Numbered from the stretch's first letter, positions 1 through 12,783 are shown. The stretch is DNA of 64,000 nucleotides from Ulva prolifera (GCA_023078555.1 CM041196.1:186001-250000), one strand, 5' to 3'. Notes: generated by a model from the letters alone, not told the origin. Numbers and translations: made by a program.

Positions 1-237
1 AATGTGCAGCACGGTTTCACCTTGACGGCGTCTCAGACCGCTTCAGCAGGCGGGATGTTGATTGATGGATCGGTTCAGGTTGTTTTATTATGTGGCGCCT
101 GTTGATTGATTGCTTCAGGGTGTACATCACGTGGCACCTACTGGCACGCAGCCGTGCATGACTGGCCAGGCCCATGCGCATCATGCTGTGCAGGGCCCCT
201 TTTCGCGCTGGCGTCCAGCCGGACGTCGTTGCTCCAG

Positions 238-2760
238 GTGCAGCGCATGCATGCGGAGCACATACGGCAGGCGGCGCTCGCCGAGCAGTGCCGCGCACAT
301 GGCCTCGCCTCCGCCGACGGCTTCCCCGCCGCGGAGCTGGACGCTGTCGCTGCCAGCATGCATGCGCTCGCGTCGGCAGAGGTGTCCGACCTCGGGGACG
401 TCGTCACCAGCACCATGCGTGGCATCGGTGCCCTGCAAACCACGGACCTGCTGGGCACTGCGTGGGGGTTTGGCCCACCTGGGGCCCCGTACGAGGGGGT
501 GCCTGTGGATGTCGCCATGGTGGACGAAGCCGGCTGCATGCCGGACTATGCCATGCCAGTCGTCCTCGCCTTCATGCCTGCTAATCTGGTACGTCTTGTC
601 CCTCTGAACATGCATGTGGACCCTGCACGGAAGACTTCCACGACCGCGGTGCAACTGCTGTCTCTGCGAACATGATTTCCACATGCATTGCTACGCCGGC
701 AGGCGCCGCTGTGCCAGACCCTGCCACTGTGTATGTGCAGCTGGGGGGCAGGCCGCCGCCATGGGCTGGGCAGGGGGGCTCATGCGGAGGTGCTCTGCAG
801 GTGCTCGTCGGGGACCCAAAGCAGCTGCAGGCTTCGTCGGAGCTGCACAACACGCATGTGCCGCGATCCAGCGGGGGGCTGCGAGAGTTCATGCAGCACC
901 ACAGCCGGAGCACGATGGAGCGTCTCAGCCGCACGCCGCGCTCTGCATTCGGCGCCGGCGGCGCCAACGTGAGCGCACTCACGACACAGTACCGCATGCA
1001 TGCGGATGTCTGCCATGTTGTCTCGGAGCACTTCTACCGGTGCGGAGGTCTCTGTGTATATGTGCACAATTCCTGTCTGCTGGTGGCCTGTGCCGAGGCA
1101 GCCACAGGCATCTGCCTGACAGCATCCTCATGGCAATGATGCATGCCAGGGTGTGTGCGGAAGAGTGGATGACACCTGGCATTTCCGTGCTGTGGCCACC
1201 ACTGTGTGCCTGTGCTGCAGCGCTCAGGACAGCTCCGCGAATGTCGCGTTGCGCACGGACGCGGACGTCGAGCGAGTGCGCTCTGAGATGCTGCAATGCA
1301 TGCGGACATCCACCACTTTCCGTGCGCCGCCGCAGTGTGCATGCCAACTCATCACTGTGTACGAGCCTGTCCGCGAGGGTGCCGCAGCGCCGGCCGCTCA
1401 GAGAGGTGCTCCTGCGCTCGGTCTCACGACGGCACACCGCACGGGCTTCAGCAACACCGACGAGGCATTCATCGCCGTGCACGTGCGCCACCGACCCCGC
1501 CTCTCAGCATATCAGGGCGTGGCATCCTTCTGCGCCGACGCGTCACATGTGGGCTGTAATCGTACTCTTGAGTTTCTTGATACCTGAAAGTATGAGGTCA
1601 TGGAGCGCTCAGTCAAATCGACGAATCGTGCGCAGTTTCAGATTTGGTGATATGTATCTTCCACGCGGCAGAGCTCAGATTCTGGTGTTTCACACATGCT
1701 ACCGTGCGCCATATTCCTGTCAGAGCGTGACGACAGGGACACGTCTGTGCTGACTGATCAATATCACGGCGTAGTCGGCAGAACAGTCTGTGTTTCAGCG
1801 CAACTGCAAGTGTCCGCAGGTGGCGCACTTGCGGTTGCAACAGCTGCTGGAGGCCGCTGAGCGGCTCGGGTGGACAGAGCAGCAGCGGCGGGAGCGCTTC
1901 CGCGGAGCCGGGGGCACGCCGGTCGTCTTCATCCTCACCCCCTACCGCAAGCAGGTCTTCCTCTGTAAGCAGGTCCTCCACGCGCTCCACGCACTCCCCG
2001 ACCACCTCTCGCATGCCATCGTGGTACGCCTTCCCCTCCGCTTTGATTGGCTTTGACTCAGCCTGTATCGGTATTAACACTGCATTGTACTGCGCGGCTG
2101 CTGTGTGGTTGCCAAGTTGTTCTTCTTTATCCTGTCAAATCGGAATCCACCAAGATGTTGTCCCCAGCGTATCAGTTCGGATGAATGCATATGTATCTGC
2201 ATGAACCACCCACATAGAGCAGGCGCCCCCCCCCCCCCCCCCCCCCCCAGGTTATTGTTCGTGCACTGGTGAACACGGAGCCCTCCATGCAGGTGCAGAC
2301 GATTGACCAGTGCCAGGGCGACGAGGCCGACGCCGTCGTCCTGTCCCTCGTTATCTCGTTCGACCTCCCCCGCAGCTCCGGCGTGCCGGGGCAGCAGGTC
2401 GTCGGCCGCATGGCCGTCGCGTGGCAGCTGAGCACGCGTCAGGCTGACGCCGTTGCGGCGACGGACTATGTCCAGTACGGTAACCGTGCCAATGTTGCGC
2501 TGTCGCGCACGCGCTATCACCTCACCATCGTCGCCAGCGCCAGCGTGCAGTTCTGCATGAAGAGCGTGCTTGGGGTCGAGGTCAGCCTGTGGGGCCGTGT
2601 CGTGGACACGCGGGTTGCGAGCCGCTCTGCGGCTGCCGGGGGCGCTGCGGCGGACGACGACGAGGTCGGCCGCATCGTGTTCCATGGCGGCGCGTCGAAC
2701 GAGCATGACGGCTGCAAGGTGAAGCCTCACGACGTGCGCTGCCCCTTTTCTTCAAAGTGA
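238..2760 (+). CDS. UPF1-like superfamily 1 RNA/DNA helicase, C-terminal part
   Basis: Exons 238..588, 801..1039, 1233..1476, 1820..2023 and 2251..2760 join in phase; earlier exons lie before the window. The protein carries, in order, the SF1 motifs of the UPF1/DNA2/NAM7 group: Walker B variant VDEAG, motif III LVGDPKQLQ, motif IV TTQYRMH, a TPYRKQ segment, motif V-like QTIDQCQGDEADAVVLSLV and motif VI-like GNRANVALSRTRYHLTIVAS. Walker A is not seen and should lie upstream. Family members are ATP-driven 5'-3' helicases in RNA surveillance, silencing or DNA repair; the accessory domains that would separate these roles are missing. The third junction (1476/1820) is the least certain, chosen because it restores the usual N..EA..VA spacing. 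The stop at 2758-2760 follows a short polar tail. The last intron ends in a pure C tract. Confidence 0.8.
2226..2248 (+). repeat. 23-base poly-C tract forming a splice acceptor
   Basis: An uninterrupted run of 23 C sits directly before the AG at 2249-2250 that opens the last helicase exon. It acts as an extreme polypyrimidine tract. Such runs are prone to length change and sequencing error. Confidence 0.9.
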
Positions 2761-3069
2761 TGGGCACGCGACTACCTGCACCTGCCCGCAAATTTCCGCA
2801 TGCATCTGTGCATGCTTGCATGCTTCTGCGGCAGCCACTGCACAGCTCCTCACTGTTGGTAGTGGACTTGAAACGTAGGTGTCATGGAGAGCGCAAAGAT
2901 CTCTGCCTAGGCGTTGCAATGTCGCCGTGGCACCATATCAGCTGCGAATCAAAATCTAAGCCTAACATAATTTCTCCCACTAAGCCCCTTTGCAACTTAT
3001 CTTTTTCCCCCATAAGGCCCTCGGAGGGCGACATTGCAGAGGATCGTGTGATCTCATAGGGCAGGGCAG

Positions 3070-6000
3070 CGTGCAGGTGGGCTCGCGGGGGCCGCAGCTG
3101 CTGCTGTCTGTGAAAGCAGCGCCTGTGCAGCCAGAGGCGCTCGGCAGCCAGTGGAGTCACCGCAAGCTCTGCCCCGGGGATAACGTGACAGTTGTGGACA
3201 CAGCAGACTTCACTGTCCAAGCCGTCCACTTTGCGTTTGCAGCGCTTCTGCTCCTTGCGTACCACATCGACTGCCTGCAGTGCTTTGTCAGCGATGAGGA
3301 GGCGTGGCGACGCCTCGTCACCGAGTTGGGTGCGGCCTCTGCTCGCTTCCCACCTGGGGTTCAGCACACGGAGGGCAACACTTCGCCAATGATGTCCTTT
3401 GGAGTTCCAATCGTCTCCCCCCTTCTGTGTTTGCAGCCTCTGGTAGCTGACCGAGCATCAGTAATTGGAGCGCCATGCATGTCAAAACCATGGCTGCTCT
3501 GCACAAGGCTCCGCACGTCCGCGCTCAGCAGCAGACAGCAGTGTTGCCGCAGGGCCTCTGCCACAGGAGCCCGGCGCCCGGCATGTCACGGAGGAGCGCC
3601 TGCGGGGGCGCCTTCCACACTACCGGCAGGGCCTGATACGGCAGGAGCTCGAAGGCATCCTGCTGGCGCTGTTCCCCTGCTGGACGGCGGCGCAGTGCCG
3701 CGCTGTCCTCCGCGAGCCTGTGTTTGACGGAGATGTCGCGGAGGCCGTTCCGCCGGTGCGCGCCGGCACACACTCGCAGAACAATCCCAGCCTCTGCAAC
3801 GTGCATGACAGCATCCCGGGTTTGTTTGCGTTGGGGTACTGCCGATGCAGGCGTTCTATGTTGCACATCTGGGCTGTGCAGCACATGCTTGAGGTTCGGC
3901 AGCTCTTCGTGATACCGGCCATGCTTTGCTGGGCGTCCAGTTTCTGTGGCGAGTGTCCTCCATACCGCATTTGCATGCCGCCAAGCTCTGTGAAATCTCG
4001 ACTGTGGGGGCGCGTTCAGCTGAGGACTTGACCACAATCTGGAGTTGGTGAGACGGTAAGCAATTTCGGAGCCTGCAGGAGCCTCAGCCGCACGACTACC
4101 CGGCACATGCGTTTGCGCCCCTCGTCACCGCCTTCCAGGCTGCAAAGGTGGCGGCAGTGTACCATCAGGCGATGCAGGCCGCCGGCGGCAGCTCCGCCGA
4201 GGTCGCGGCCCACATCCGCCACGCCGCCAACGGCACGCCTCAGCGCCAGCCGCATGCCGTCGGCACGGCCATCGTGAGGTCCGCCATGTGCCCCTGACCA
4301 CTCAGCATACGCGCGTGGGCATTGCATTTTGTCAGTGACGCAGCTGCACAGATCTGCAGTCCCTGAGCTGCTGAATCAGAGACTTTAGAAAGCTGTGCAT
4401 TGCCGCATTTGCTTGTTCTCCAGTGGCCACGTGCTCTGATGCTGCTTTTACCACGCGTCTCTACCCACACGTGCGGCTGCACATTCCCTTCCTATCGTAT
4501 TTTCTGCAGGCCGGTCAGTGCATGCCATGAACACAAGCACGTTGGGGCAGCTTGTCATCACTTTGTCCACTTCCGCATGGAAATGAAAGGCTGCTGGAAA
4601 TCCGGCCGTCTGTGCTCGTCTATGTGCAGTGGAGATTTGCGGTTGCATCTGCGTCATTCTGCCGGTGGTCAGTTGATTTGCCACATACCCGCTGTATAAG
4701 GCCTCTCAGATCACGGGGTTGCGCCTGTGCGTGATGCTGGTGACCGAAGCGGTCTAGACATCTCACACCGCTGTGCAGCCTGTTCCGGGCGCGGCAAGCT
4801 CGGGGTGAGCCCCTGTTCCAGCGGGAGGACGTCCGCGCCCTCGCATGCGTGTGCACGCGCCTCCAGCTCATGGCGCTGCTGCCGGACGCGCAGCTGCATG
4901 CCTACGTTTCGGAGTCTCCCGAAGCAGCTGAGATGCTGCAGATCTTTGGCCGCATGCCGCCCCTGCTCGCAAGCCTGCCGAACCAAGACGCCGTCAATGC
5001 CAACCCTGCGTTCCCCCAGCCGGGTGGCGACTGGGCCCGGCAGGTGCAGGCGCGGCCGATGCGGCTGCTGTTTGCGGTGGCGTGGCCGATGGCCGACACC
5101 CAGTGGCGGCACATCGTGGAAGACGATGCGCTGATGCACCTGCACGCAACTAGCCTGCTCAACGAGGCCATGATGGGTGTGCATCTCCCTCACGGAATTG
5201 CTCTTAGTGCGCTCTCCTTCAAATGCCACACAGCCAGAGTGCGGTTGATGGTGCCCCATTCTGGCTGCGTTCGTGGATGCACGCGCTCGGGCGGCATGAT
5301 AACAACCTTGATTGTACTGAAACGACTTGAGGGGTCCAGGCCTTGTCACCCTGTACTGTGCGTAGTTTGCAACGTTGGCTGCGGAAACACCTATCACACA
5401 TGCATGCAGATAGCACTGGACATGCCGCCCTCTCGAGCCCCTCCAAGGGCCGTGGAGGGTCCTTAAAGGATGCCGCTGCGGCAGCGACGATGCATCGGCT
5501 GCGGCAACTGGCGGCCGGGCCAGGCGCGGCGGACGCTCGCGACTTTGTTGCTTTCTCGCGCAGCACGCAAGGCGCAGCGGCGCTGCAGCGGCTGCGCCTG
5601 CTGGCCGCAGCGCTGCCGCCGGTGCTGACGCTGGACTCGCTGGCGACGCTGACGGCTTCGTGCCGGAAGGTTCTGCAGGACGCGGCCGTGTTCAACCGCG
5701 TCATCGCGGAGGGCCTCGATGCTGGGGACATTGCGGGGTACGTCGCGCGGACGGCCCTCGAGCTGGAGACGGCGGAGCAGGCGGCACGGCGCACGGCCGC
5801 ACACGGCGCCGCGTCGCCTCCGGCGTCGATGAACGCCTCTACCGCGCCCCACGTCCTGCTTGTGTCTAGTGCGGCCCAACCTTCTCCGCCTCTGCAACGT
5901 ACAATGCTTTCCGCTGCAGCGTGACTCTGTCCGTTTGCGCATCGTGCGGACATCTACTTTGACATCAAACCGCCACTTCCACAGCTGCACCGCGAGGAGC

Positions 6001-8063
6001 CTCCCCGCTTGATCATCGGCGGTGTCTCATATCTGGTGACATTGGACCACGCATCGCCCTGTGCTTGCGTTTCCTGGGTTTGTCTGTCCCCTCCCCATCA
6101 ATCTGAACCGTGGCATTGCTGTAAAGGCAGTGTCACCATTTGACCGCCTCCCTGAGCCCGCCATGCCGGTCACACCTCTGTGTCCCTTCTTTCGCACGTG
6201 CACCTGCGTCATCATCTACAAAAACTACGAAACGTTTGCTGTTGGACACGCGTCTGCACCTTGAGCTCTGCGGGGCCACAGGATCTCCAGTGCTGACGCC
6301 CTCCCTGTTTTTTGCAGCACGGAGCTCCTGGATGCAGCTGCAGAGGCATCCACATGCTCATCTTTCCGACCCGTACGGAACTTTTCGGAGGCCTGAGTGG
6401 GCGTTGTTAGACGCGGCAACCGCGAGCCGTGCGACCCCCCCCAATCCCGCCCAGCCGAATGGCAAAGCGCCGGACACCACAGCCGCCTCGGCGCCGAGAC
6501 CAGCGGGAAAGCATGCGGCACGCAACTCCACTGATGCTGGTGCCTCAGCCCATGGCGGCATTGTGGCCTCGAGCCGTCCCATGCATGAGCGGCAGGCGGA
6601 GGCGATGCAAGGCCTGCTTGCGCTGCTGGAATGTGTCGAAACTGACCGTGGCCGCGTCAGAGTGGGGGCCGGCCATAGCCCGCCGTCGGACCCGGGGGCG
6701 GTGTTCCGCCGGCGGGTGTGGATCTCCAGTGCTGCAGCATCGACGCTCTCGCTGCGCACTGTCCTGGTGCGCCTCCCCGCTGTGCGGCACTTGAGCGGGC
6801 GGCTGCAATCACGCGCTCACGCAGCCTTGTGCCGCTCATGACTTCACTCTGCAGTTTCGTGGTAGTCTTGAACCGCGTACATCTGCAGGATGCTGAAGAA
6901 GCGGGCAGTGAGTGGGAGGCCGTGGGCGCAGCCCTTGCCCATGCTGCGGCTGCAGCCCGCCTGCCGTCTACACAGCAGCGCCTTGCAACGACGCCCTGGG
7001 CCGCTCCAGCTTCATCGTCGACAACATGCCCCTTTCACCAGAGCTACCTTTTCCTACCCATAGCCCAGGCTGGCCGTGACGTGGCTAGTGCCTTGCGTGT
7101 GCCTGCTGCAGCACGCGCAGCGACGCTGTGGACCCCTGTGGCCACTTTGGCGGCCGGAGCGTCCAGAGCCCGTGCTGAGGAAGCAGCCGATGCATGGAAT
7201 CAGTGTATTGACCGTGCCGAGGTATGCGTCCTCCTGCGCGAGCTGGCAAAGCTGGCGTCTGGAGAGGCTCAGGTTGGCGGTGGCGGGGCTGCGGCACGGC
7301 GGCATGCGGTGACCGCAATGGGGCAGCTTTGCTCTCGCTTCCTCACCTCCCATAGCCCGGTGCGCAATCTTGATACTGTGCCTCCACAGCCTGCCCTTCA
7401 GGCTGGATCCGTTCGGTATCCCTTGCCAGATTAGGAGCCTACGTCGTTTTCACGCCTACACGCTCCATCATTTCTTCAAGGAAACGTCACAGTGGTGACA
7501 GTATTCGCTGTACTTTGTTTGAAATTCTGCAAAATTATGCAGTCCGCGACCACTGCCGGCATGTGCGCTTGCACAAACAACACGGGCTTTCATCATCACA
7601 TGGCGGTACTGACGTGCAGGGTGCACTACCGCCTGAGATGGCACAGAGTCTACAGAGGCAGCTGTTCTTCTCATCGTGGGCGGTCATGAACACCTCTCCA
7701 AAGCCTTCCAGCGCCGTTGCCCCGCCTGCTGCCAACATGGCTGGCGTGTCCTCGCCACCTCAGGTTCAATGTGGACTTTCTCAGAGCGGCACACCCTTTG
7801 TGCCTGCAGCAACGGTGCACCAGACTCCCCACGGCAGCCCAGCCATGCATCAGCAGTATGCCTTTTCAGCGACAGGAACTCCTGTGGCTCCTGCCATCCC
7901 ACCTCAGCAAAGCCACATTCTGCATGGTTCTGCGTCCATATATGCAGCCAATCTGCCAGCCGGGATGGAACAGAGCCCCGAAGATGTGTCCCGGCTGTCC
8001 TGGGGATCGAGCTTGCAAGCATCCACCCCCGCTCCTATGGATGAGATGATGGGAGGCCTGTGA
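3070..8063 (+). CDS. Unidentified multi-exon protein gene
   Basis: I do not recognise this gene. Open, GC-rich segments with plausible flanking splice sites follow one another on the plus strand. They include one near 3280-3360 (DEEAWRRLVTELGAASARF), one near 3590-3755 (GLIRQELEGILLALFPCW, then FDGDVAEAV, loosely CUE-like), 4074-4280 (AFAPLVTAFQAAKVAAVYHQ), 4780-5175, 5460-5900 (alpha-helical, Ala/Leu-rich), 5945-6040, 6320-6800, 6890-7060, 7070-7380 and 7515-8063. The last segment is Ser/Pro/Gln-rich and low in complexity, ending PMDEMMGGL at 8063. Exon limits are not resolved, and two genes are possible. It starts about 300 bases after the helicase stop on the same strand, so a separate gene is more likely than a continuation. 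No enzyme motif or membrane segment was seen. Confidence 0.4.
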
Positions 8064-9240
8064 TGTATGCAAGATTCTGGACAACTGAACCATCTGTCTG
8101 TAGGCAATAGCTTTGTGACGTGGTTGATGGTGGTGCTGGTGGTGCTGGGCACGCTGTGGATTGTTGCTGCAACATGCAGTGACTTGTGACAGATGCCCTG
8201 TATCACTACAATGTGCTGATGTTGCAAGTATGTACCCTTGCTGGTACACTGTTAGATGTTAGGCTATTGTACAATTTTCCGTCATGATACTGTTTCTTGT
8301 GCCTGTAAACGGCATACTTCTTTTTTTGGGTATATTGTGAGTGAACATGGCTGAAAGATGAGTGTCGGCCGTGACCAACAGCGCTCTTCCTCAGAATCAC
8401 CATGTCGGCATCAGGGACGATGCCATGCTTCAACAGGGTTAGCAAATCAAGTTGACAGAATGTGAATGGTATCAGTCGCACTCTGCCTGCAAATTGATGC
8501 CTGCGGTACTGCGCGTAGGTTTGTGAATAGCATTTTTTCCACGGCATACACAGCGATGCGCAATTTGTGGTTCTACCTTTGCAGACTGTGTGCAATCTGT
8601 CACCATGTCTGCAGCCGCGTCAGGTCATCAAAAATGATTTTACGTCTCAACGGGCAAGCGGTCGGGACTTTTCAGAATAAAATTTTTGCCACCAGCGCGG
8701 CACAGACCTTGCCCGCCCAGATTTTGGAAATTGCTTTGAACAAGTGATGTGCAAATGGGTCAGCCCGGAAGATATATTGCTTAGACAAGACATGTTCAAC
8801 ATTATTTTTGTATAAAGTAATATTGGAATTGAGTTGATTTTGAATAATAATCATAATAACATAATTCATGACCTTCATCCACAAGGTATTAATGGACATA
8901 GCGATGTGGTAACATGCTGCAATTGTGCATCACAGTCCACGACCTGTGGAATTGTGCAAGTAAGCAGCAGCAATTTTGCCAGCTGAGATGTATAGGTTGA
9001 CACAGTATCGGTGACAGCATCTCCAATGTAGAACTATTACATCTCAATCATTGGCTTGCATGGTTGTTCAGTCGCCAGTGCTGTGAGCATCGATGCAGTT
9101 ACATCACATCTAAAGCTGTCAGCCCGCAGAGCAATTATCAATCATATGCTTGGAAAGCTGTATTTTTGCATGGGCTGGACATATTGCAGACGTGACTAGT
9201 AACGTACTATCTGAACTGCATGCCCCAGGTCAACTGTAGC
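8064..9240. other. AT-richer stretch with no supported gene
   Basis: Base composition drops sharply after 8.06 kb. Open frames are short, in conflicting frames and lack splice context. The first part is probably 3' untranslated sequence of the preceding gene. Only the last few tens of bases, on the minus strand, look coding: they continue the interrupted PLAT exon described next. Confidence 0.6.
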
Positions 9241-9248
9241 AGTGGCGG
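9241..9248 (+). repeat. Left 8-bp target-site duplication
   Basis: The octamer AGTGGCGG abuts the left end of the hAT-like element and is repeated exactly at its right end (10097-10104). Confidence 0.85.
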
Positions 9249-10096
9249 TAGGGCTGCAAATTACACGTTAAGCCTGTCCAAGGCTTAACTTGGAGTTTAT
9301 TCAGGTCTTCTAATTAACCCGTAATTCTATTTTTGACGATTGCCTTGGCCAAGTTAATTTGAACTTGCACCAATTTAATCGATGAAGTTGTAACTTGATA
9401 TTTTCCTTTTTGAAATGTTTTTTTCACAGAATTTGCCATGCCCTTGTGGTCACACTCGGCTGCATAATAAATGCACATCTACAGCCACTTGTTGTGTAAT
9501 GGGCGCACGCAATTCATACTATGTAATGATGCCGACATACATACGTACTGGTACTGGCTGTGTGATATATTGCTTCATTAGAGTTGCCTATGGTTTGTGA
9601 CAGCCAGTAGTCTTGCCAAGGAGCATGCCACTTGACAATTGCTGCCTGTGTAATTTACCTTATATATACAACATATGTGTGCCTAATGCCTTAGCACAGT
9701 CACAAATGTGCGGCTCGAGAAGTGTTGACTCTGATAGCGCAGACAAACTACAGTATGCTGCCACTTGAACTGCAGCGTGGTGCAAGCTCAAGGAGCAGTA
9801 CACAACGTGCCTACACTCAGTAACGTGGTGCAAAGTGCCAGCATTATCTCGACAGGCTTAGCTGCCTTTGCAAAGGTAATCATGTCTGTTATAGGCTACA
9901 CTGACACAATCCGCACGTAGTTGAAGTAACCTGTAATCAACCCTTAATTTGATGCCCAGAACCGAGGTTAAGCGCCTGAAAACCCACTTAATTTGCTGAG
10001 TTAGCACTCGAGTAACTTGCACGAAAATTGACCCTTAGCTAACTGTTCTGAATTAACCCTTCATTGCAACTCCAGGTACCTTCATTTGCAGCCCTA
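9249..10096. mobile_element. Non-autonomous hAT-like DNA transposon, 848 bp
   Basis: The element starts TAGGGCTGCAAAT at 9249 and ends with the exact inverted complement at 10084-10096, a perfect 13-base terminal inverted repeat. The ends resemble hAT termini (YARNGNTGCAAA-like), and an exact 8-bp target duplication, the hAT hallmark, flanks it. The interior is AT-rich, rich in TTAA and GTTAA words near both ends, and has no transposase-sized frame, so it depends on a transposase elsewhere. The clean duplication suggests recent insertion. It lies inside a PLAT-like exon and supplies its premature stop. Confidence 0.85.
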
Positions 10097-10104
10097 AGTG
10101 GCGG
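10097..10104 (+). repeat. Right 8-bp target-site duplication
   Basis: AGTGGCGG directly follows the right end of the hAT-like element and matches 9241-9248. Confidence 0.85.
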
Positions 10105-10618
10105 GCCACTGAGTCATTCTGCTGCACAGAATAGAGCTGAGACACCAATAGTACTTCGGTGTCCGACAAAGTATATGTGGTAACATTTTACCATGGAGAT
10201 TAAAAGGCCAGCGGGCATAAAATGGATGCAAGAAGCCATAGACGTTCCGCATGAAACAATGTTTCAGTTGCATACCATCAAGAGCAAGGGCATCGCTGGT
10301 ATCGACTAGTACAATATAAGTCTGCCGCAAGCGCTTCTGGAGAATTCGCGTCAATCCTGCATTGTTCACCAGGTGTGAGATAAATATGGCATGGGTGTCC
10401 ACAAACGTCACTTCATGGAAAAGGAAACGCCACAGTGGCACTGTAGCAGCATCAGTGGGCCCACTGATCTCTAAACATCGCATCTGCCTTGCAAGGTAGC
10501 ATTCTGTGGCATTTGAAAACGGCCTGTTTCTGCGAGCAGCATCACATTCCGAGTCAACACAACCATGGAATGATCTGCTGCTAAAATGCCATTCGCGATC
10601 GATTTTTGGGCATGACAT

Positions 10619-11353
10619 CTGTCCTCACTGTGTAGATACAGTGGCAGTTCAAGCCTGCTCCTGATCCCCACATGCACACAGGCTGATTAAACTGTCTGGG
10701 TGCAAGGTGCGGTCTCAATACGAGACATGCTTGATTTACAGTCACGCATTAGATTCGCCACCTCTCCAGCTATAAAATCTTACATGCGTACATATCACAC
10801 GACTCTCCGATCCAGTGTGCAAGCGCAGACTTATTGCAGTCGCTCTGACTTCAGAAGCTCTATAATTTTGCGTCGGATCCCACAATGATCCCGGCGCGCA
10901 TGCCACATAACATTCTTGTCTCCCACTTGCATGATAGGCGTGCCAATGCACAGAGATTTGGATGGTGCAACGCGACGGTTGCAACGTAGAGGAGCCCAGG
11001 GCGTAAGCGGGTGAGCGCCAGCATGCCCAGTGCAAGAGCCCCCTTCCTGTGTGGCGTACATCTGGACTCAAACGGCCACAGCAACGCTGCGCTGCAATGC
11101 CGTAAAGGGTGGCATCCTCCGCCACAATCCTCGCCTGGGCAGCACAAAACATGGCTTCCCACAACGTGCATGTCGCGGCTGCGAAAGCCGGCTGCGAAAT
11201 CCGTGGCGACCCGTTTGCGGTCCAGCGCGGTCACTGTGGAAGCGCTCAGAGAAAAATGGCAATGAATTGTGCAACAGAGCTGCTCCTGCAGTACCGCAGC
11301 CAAAATCCGCTCAGTCCCCCCCGCACAGCGGTCAGGGCGGCTGCGGTGGGGCT
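10619..11353. other. No defended gene; possible upstream PLAT exons
   Basis: Short minus-strand frames between 10740 and 11160 might be earlier exons of the interrupted PLAT gene, but no domain pattern is clear. A plus-strand frame at 11109-11483 is largely the complement of the CGL160-like last exon and was not accepted. Confidence 0.4.
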
Positions 11354-12783
11354 TCACATGCGCTTGGCGGACGTGCTGCGCAGGGGCGTGCTGCCCGCCG
11401 GCGCCGGCGCAAGCGCCGCGGCGACGACGGCCACCTTGTACGACGCAAACCCAAGCATCGCGGTAAGCAGAATCGTCAGCTGATGCACCTCTGCGTCTGT
11501 GCCACTCCGATCTGCATGCATCCCACAGGTATGCCGCGGCCCTGCCATGGCTCATGTGTGACCTGAAATGCGCAGGGACACGATGAAAGCAGCCTGGTGC
11601 ACTGCCTGGGGGGGGGGAGCTGTTACCGTGCATGAACAACCAGATGCCATACTCATGCTCAGCCGCAGCATGTGCCGCACATGTGCCAACAGACACGGCG
11701 GCACGCATTGAGCACTGCCGCACCACGCGTACAGACAGACCGACACCTCAGTGACACCAAGACCAGAAGTAAGCGCCAGCCAAGAGCAGACACAGAGCAG
11801 TGGCATAGACCGGTGCACAAGACACCAGTACAAGCGCCTCGCCCATGCACATGCATGTGAGCACAGCACACAGCACGCAGAGCGCACCGTCCCATAGCTG
11901 CGTCGCAATGATCGCCGACAGCAGCGTCGCCGTCACGAGCGCATACCGCTGCATCCCCCCCGCGGCTACCTGCATGCCGGCGCCGCCGCCCCCGTCGCCC
12001 TGCTGCACAGCCGGGGCCTGCAGCGGCGCCTTGCCGGCGCCGCGGAGGCCGAGGTCGACGGCGGGCGGACCGTCGAGGGCGAGCGTGTCGACGCTGCTGT
12101 TGAGGGCGAGCTGGTACACGAAGGCCATGGTGCCGCCGAGCGCAAAGGCCTCCGCGGCCTCGGCGCCGCCGGTTAAGGCCGCGACAAAGAGCCCCGTGGT
12201 GACGAGGATGCCGGTGAAGTTGAAGATGCGCTGCTTCAGGTCGCTGTACTGCTGCATGCTCGACTTGCGCATCTTCTCGGCGTCCTCCTGCACCGTGGCG
12301 CAGATGGCATTGCGGGAGCATGCATGGTGGTGGAGGGCAGCTGTGGCACCGGCGCAGGGATAGACAGTGGAAGCGTCGGACTCAGAAATATCGGGGCCGT
12401 TGCACATGGGACAATGAGCCTGAGCCAATGCATGACTGCAGTGCATCCACATCTTGAGCATGGTGCTGTGGAAACATGTACGCACACGGTTGAAGGCCAG
12501 AGAAGAACACTCGCCAACCAAGGCAACGCCGTTGCGGGAGTCACAGCACCGCAGTCGCACAGCAGCATGTCCGAGAGAACAAACGCACCACCGAGAGGAG
12601 AAGGGCAGAGTCCCCGGTGCCGTACACGACGGCCCCTGGCGGGACCGCAGGCAGCAGCGCGGCGCCCTTGCCTGCCTTCGTGCCAAGATGCTGCCGACAC
12701 ACAAAGTGCTGCGTGAGCCCCTGCTTTGAGTTGGACACGACCATCTCTGTCAGATGCCACGCTCCACACTCCGGCCCGACCAT
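11354..12783 (-). CDS. CGL160-like chloroplast ATP synthase assembly protein
   Basis: Exons 12589..12783, 11888..12287 and 11354..11490 join in phase to 243 residues. After a helical stretch (EKMRKSSMQQYSDLKQRI) there are four hydrophobic segments: one near IFNFTGILVTTGLFVAALTG, one containing FALGGTMAFVYQLALNSSVD, one with YALVTATLLSAIIATQL, and the last LLTAMLGFASYKVAVVAAAL. The pairing of an AL.y.LL...VD element after the second segment with a C-terminal MLGFxxYKxA element is what I recall of CGL160, an UncI-like thylakoid protein conserved in the green lineage that helps assemble the CFo c-ring and its contact with CF1. The N-terminus is short and the true start may lie in an earlier exon. 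It is encoded about 2 kb downstream of the CFo-II gene on the same strand, which fits the assignment. Other UncI-like proteins remain possible. Confidence 0.55.

Larger units (their letters stand above)
9208..10618 (-). pseudogene. PLAT/LH2-repeat exon interrupted by a transposon
   Basis: Reading 10618 to 10094 on the minus strand gives 174 codons with PLAT-like spacing. A repeat C-terminus (REWHFSSRSF) comes first, then MRCLEISGPTDAATVPLWRF followed by LFHEVTFVDT, which fits the LG..l.I..D..p.W.l..V.V pattern. A new repeat then opens with TYIVLVDTSDALALDG. The frame ends at TAG (10096-10094), and those three bases are the terminal bases of the inserted element. Past the element and its target duplication, the frame continues in register from 9240 to 9208 with the PLAT-like string VDLGHAVQI, then meets a GTACGT donor. 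This is therefore one exon split by insertion. PLAT/LH2 domains bind lipids or proteins in lipoxygenases, polycystins and plant stress proteins. An SDR reading of the LVNNAG string was considered and dropped. Confidence 0.5.

Noticed and set aside
10094..10618. Short-chain dehydrogenase because of an LVNNAG string
   Set aside because: No glycine-rich nucleotide motif or YxxxK follows; the surrounding residues fit PLAT repeats better.
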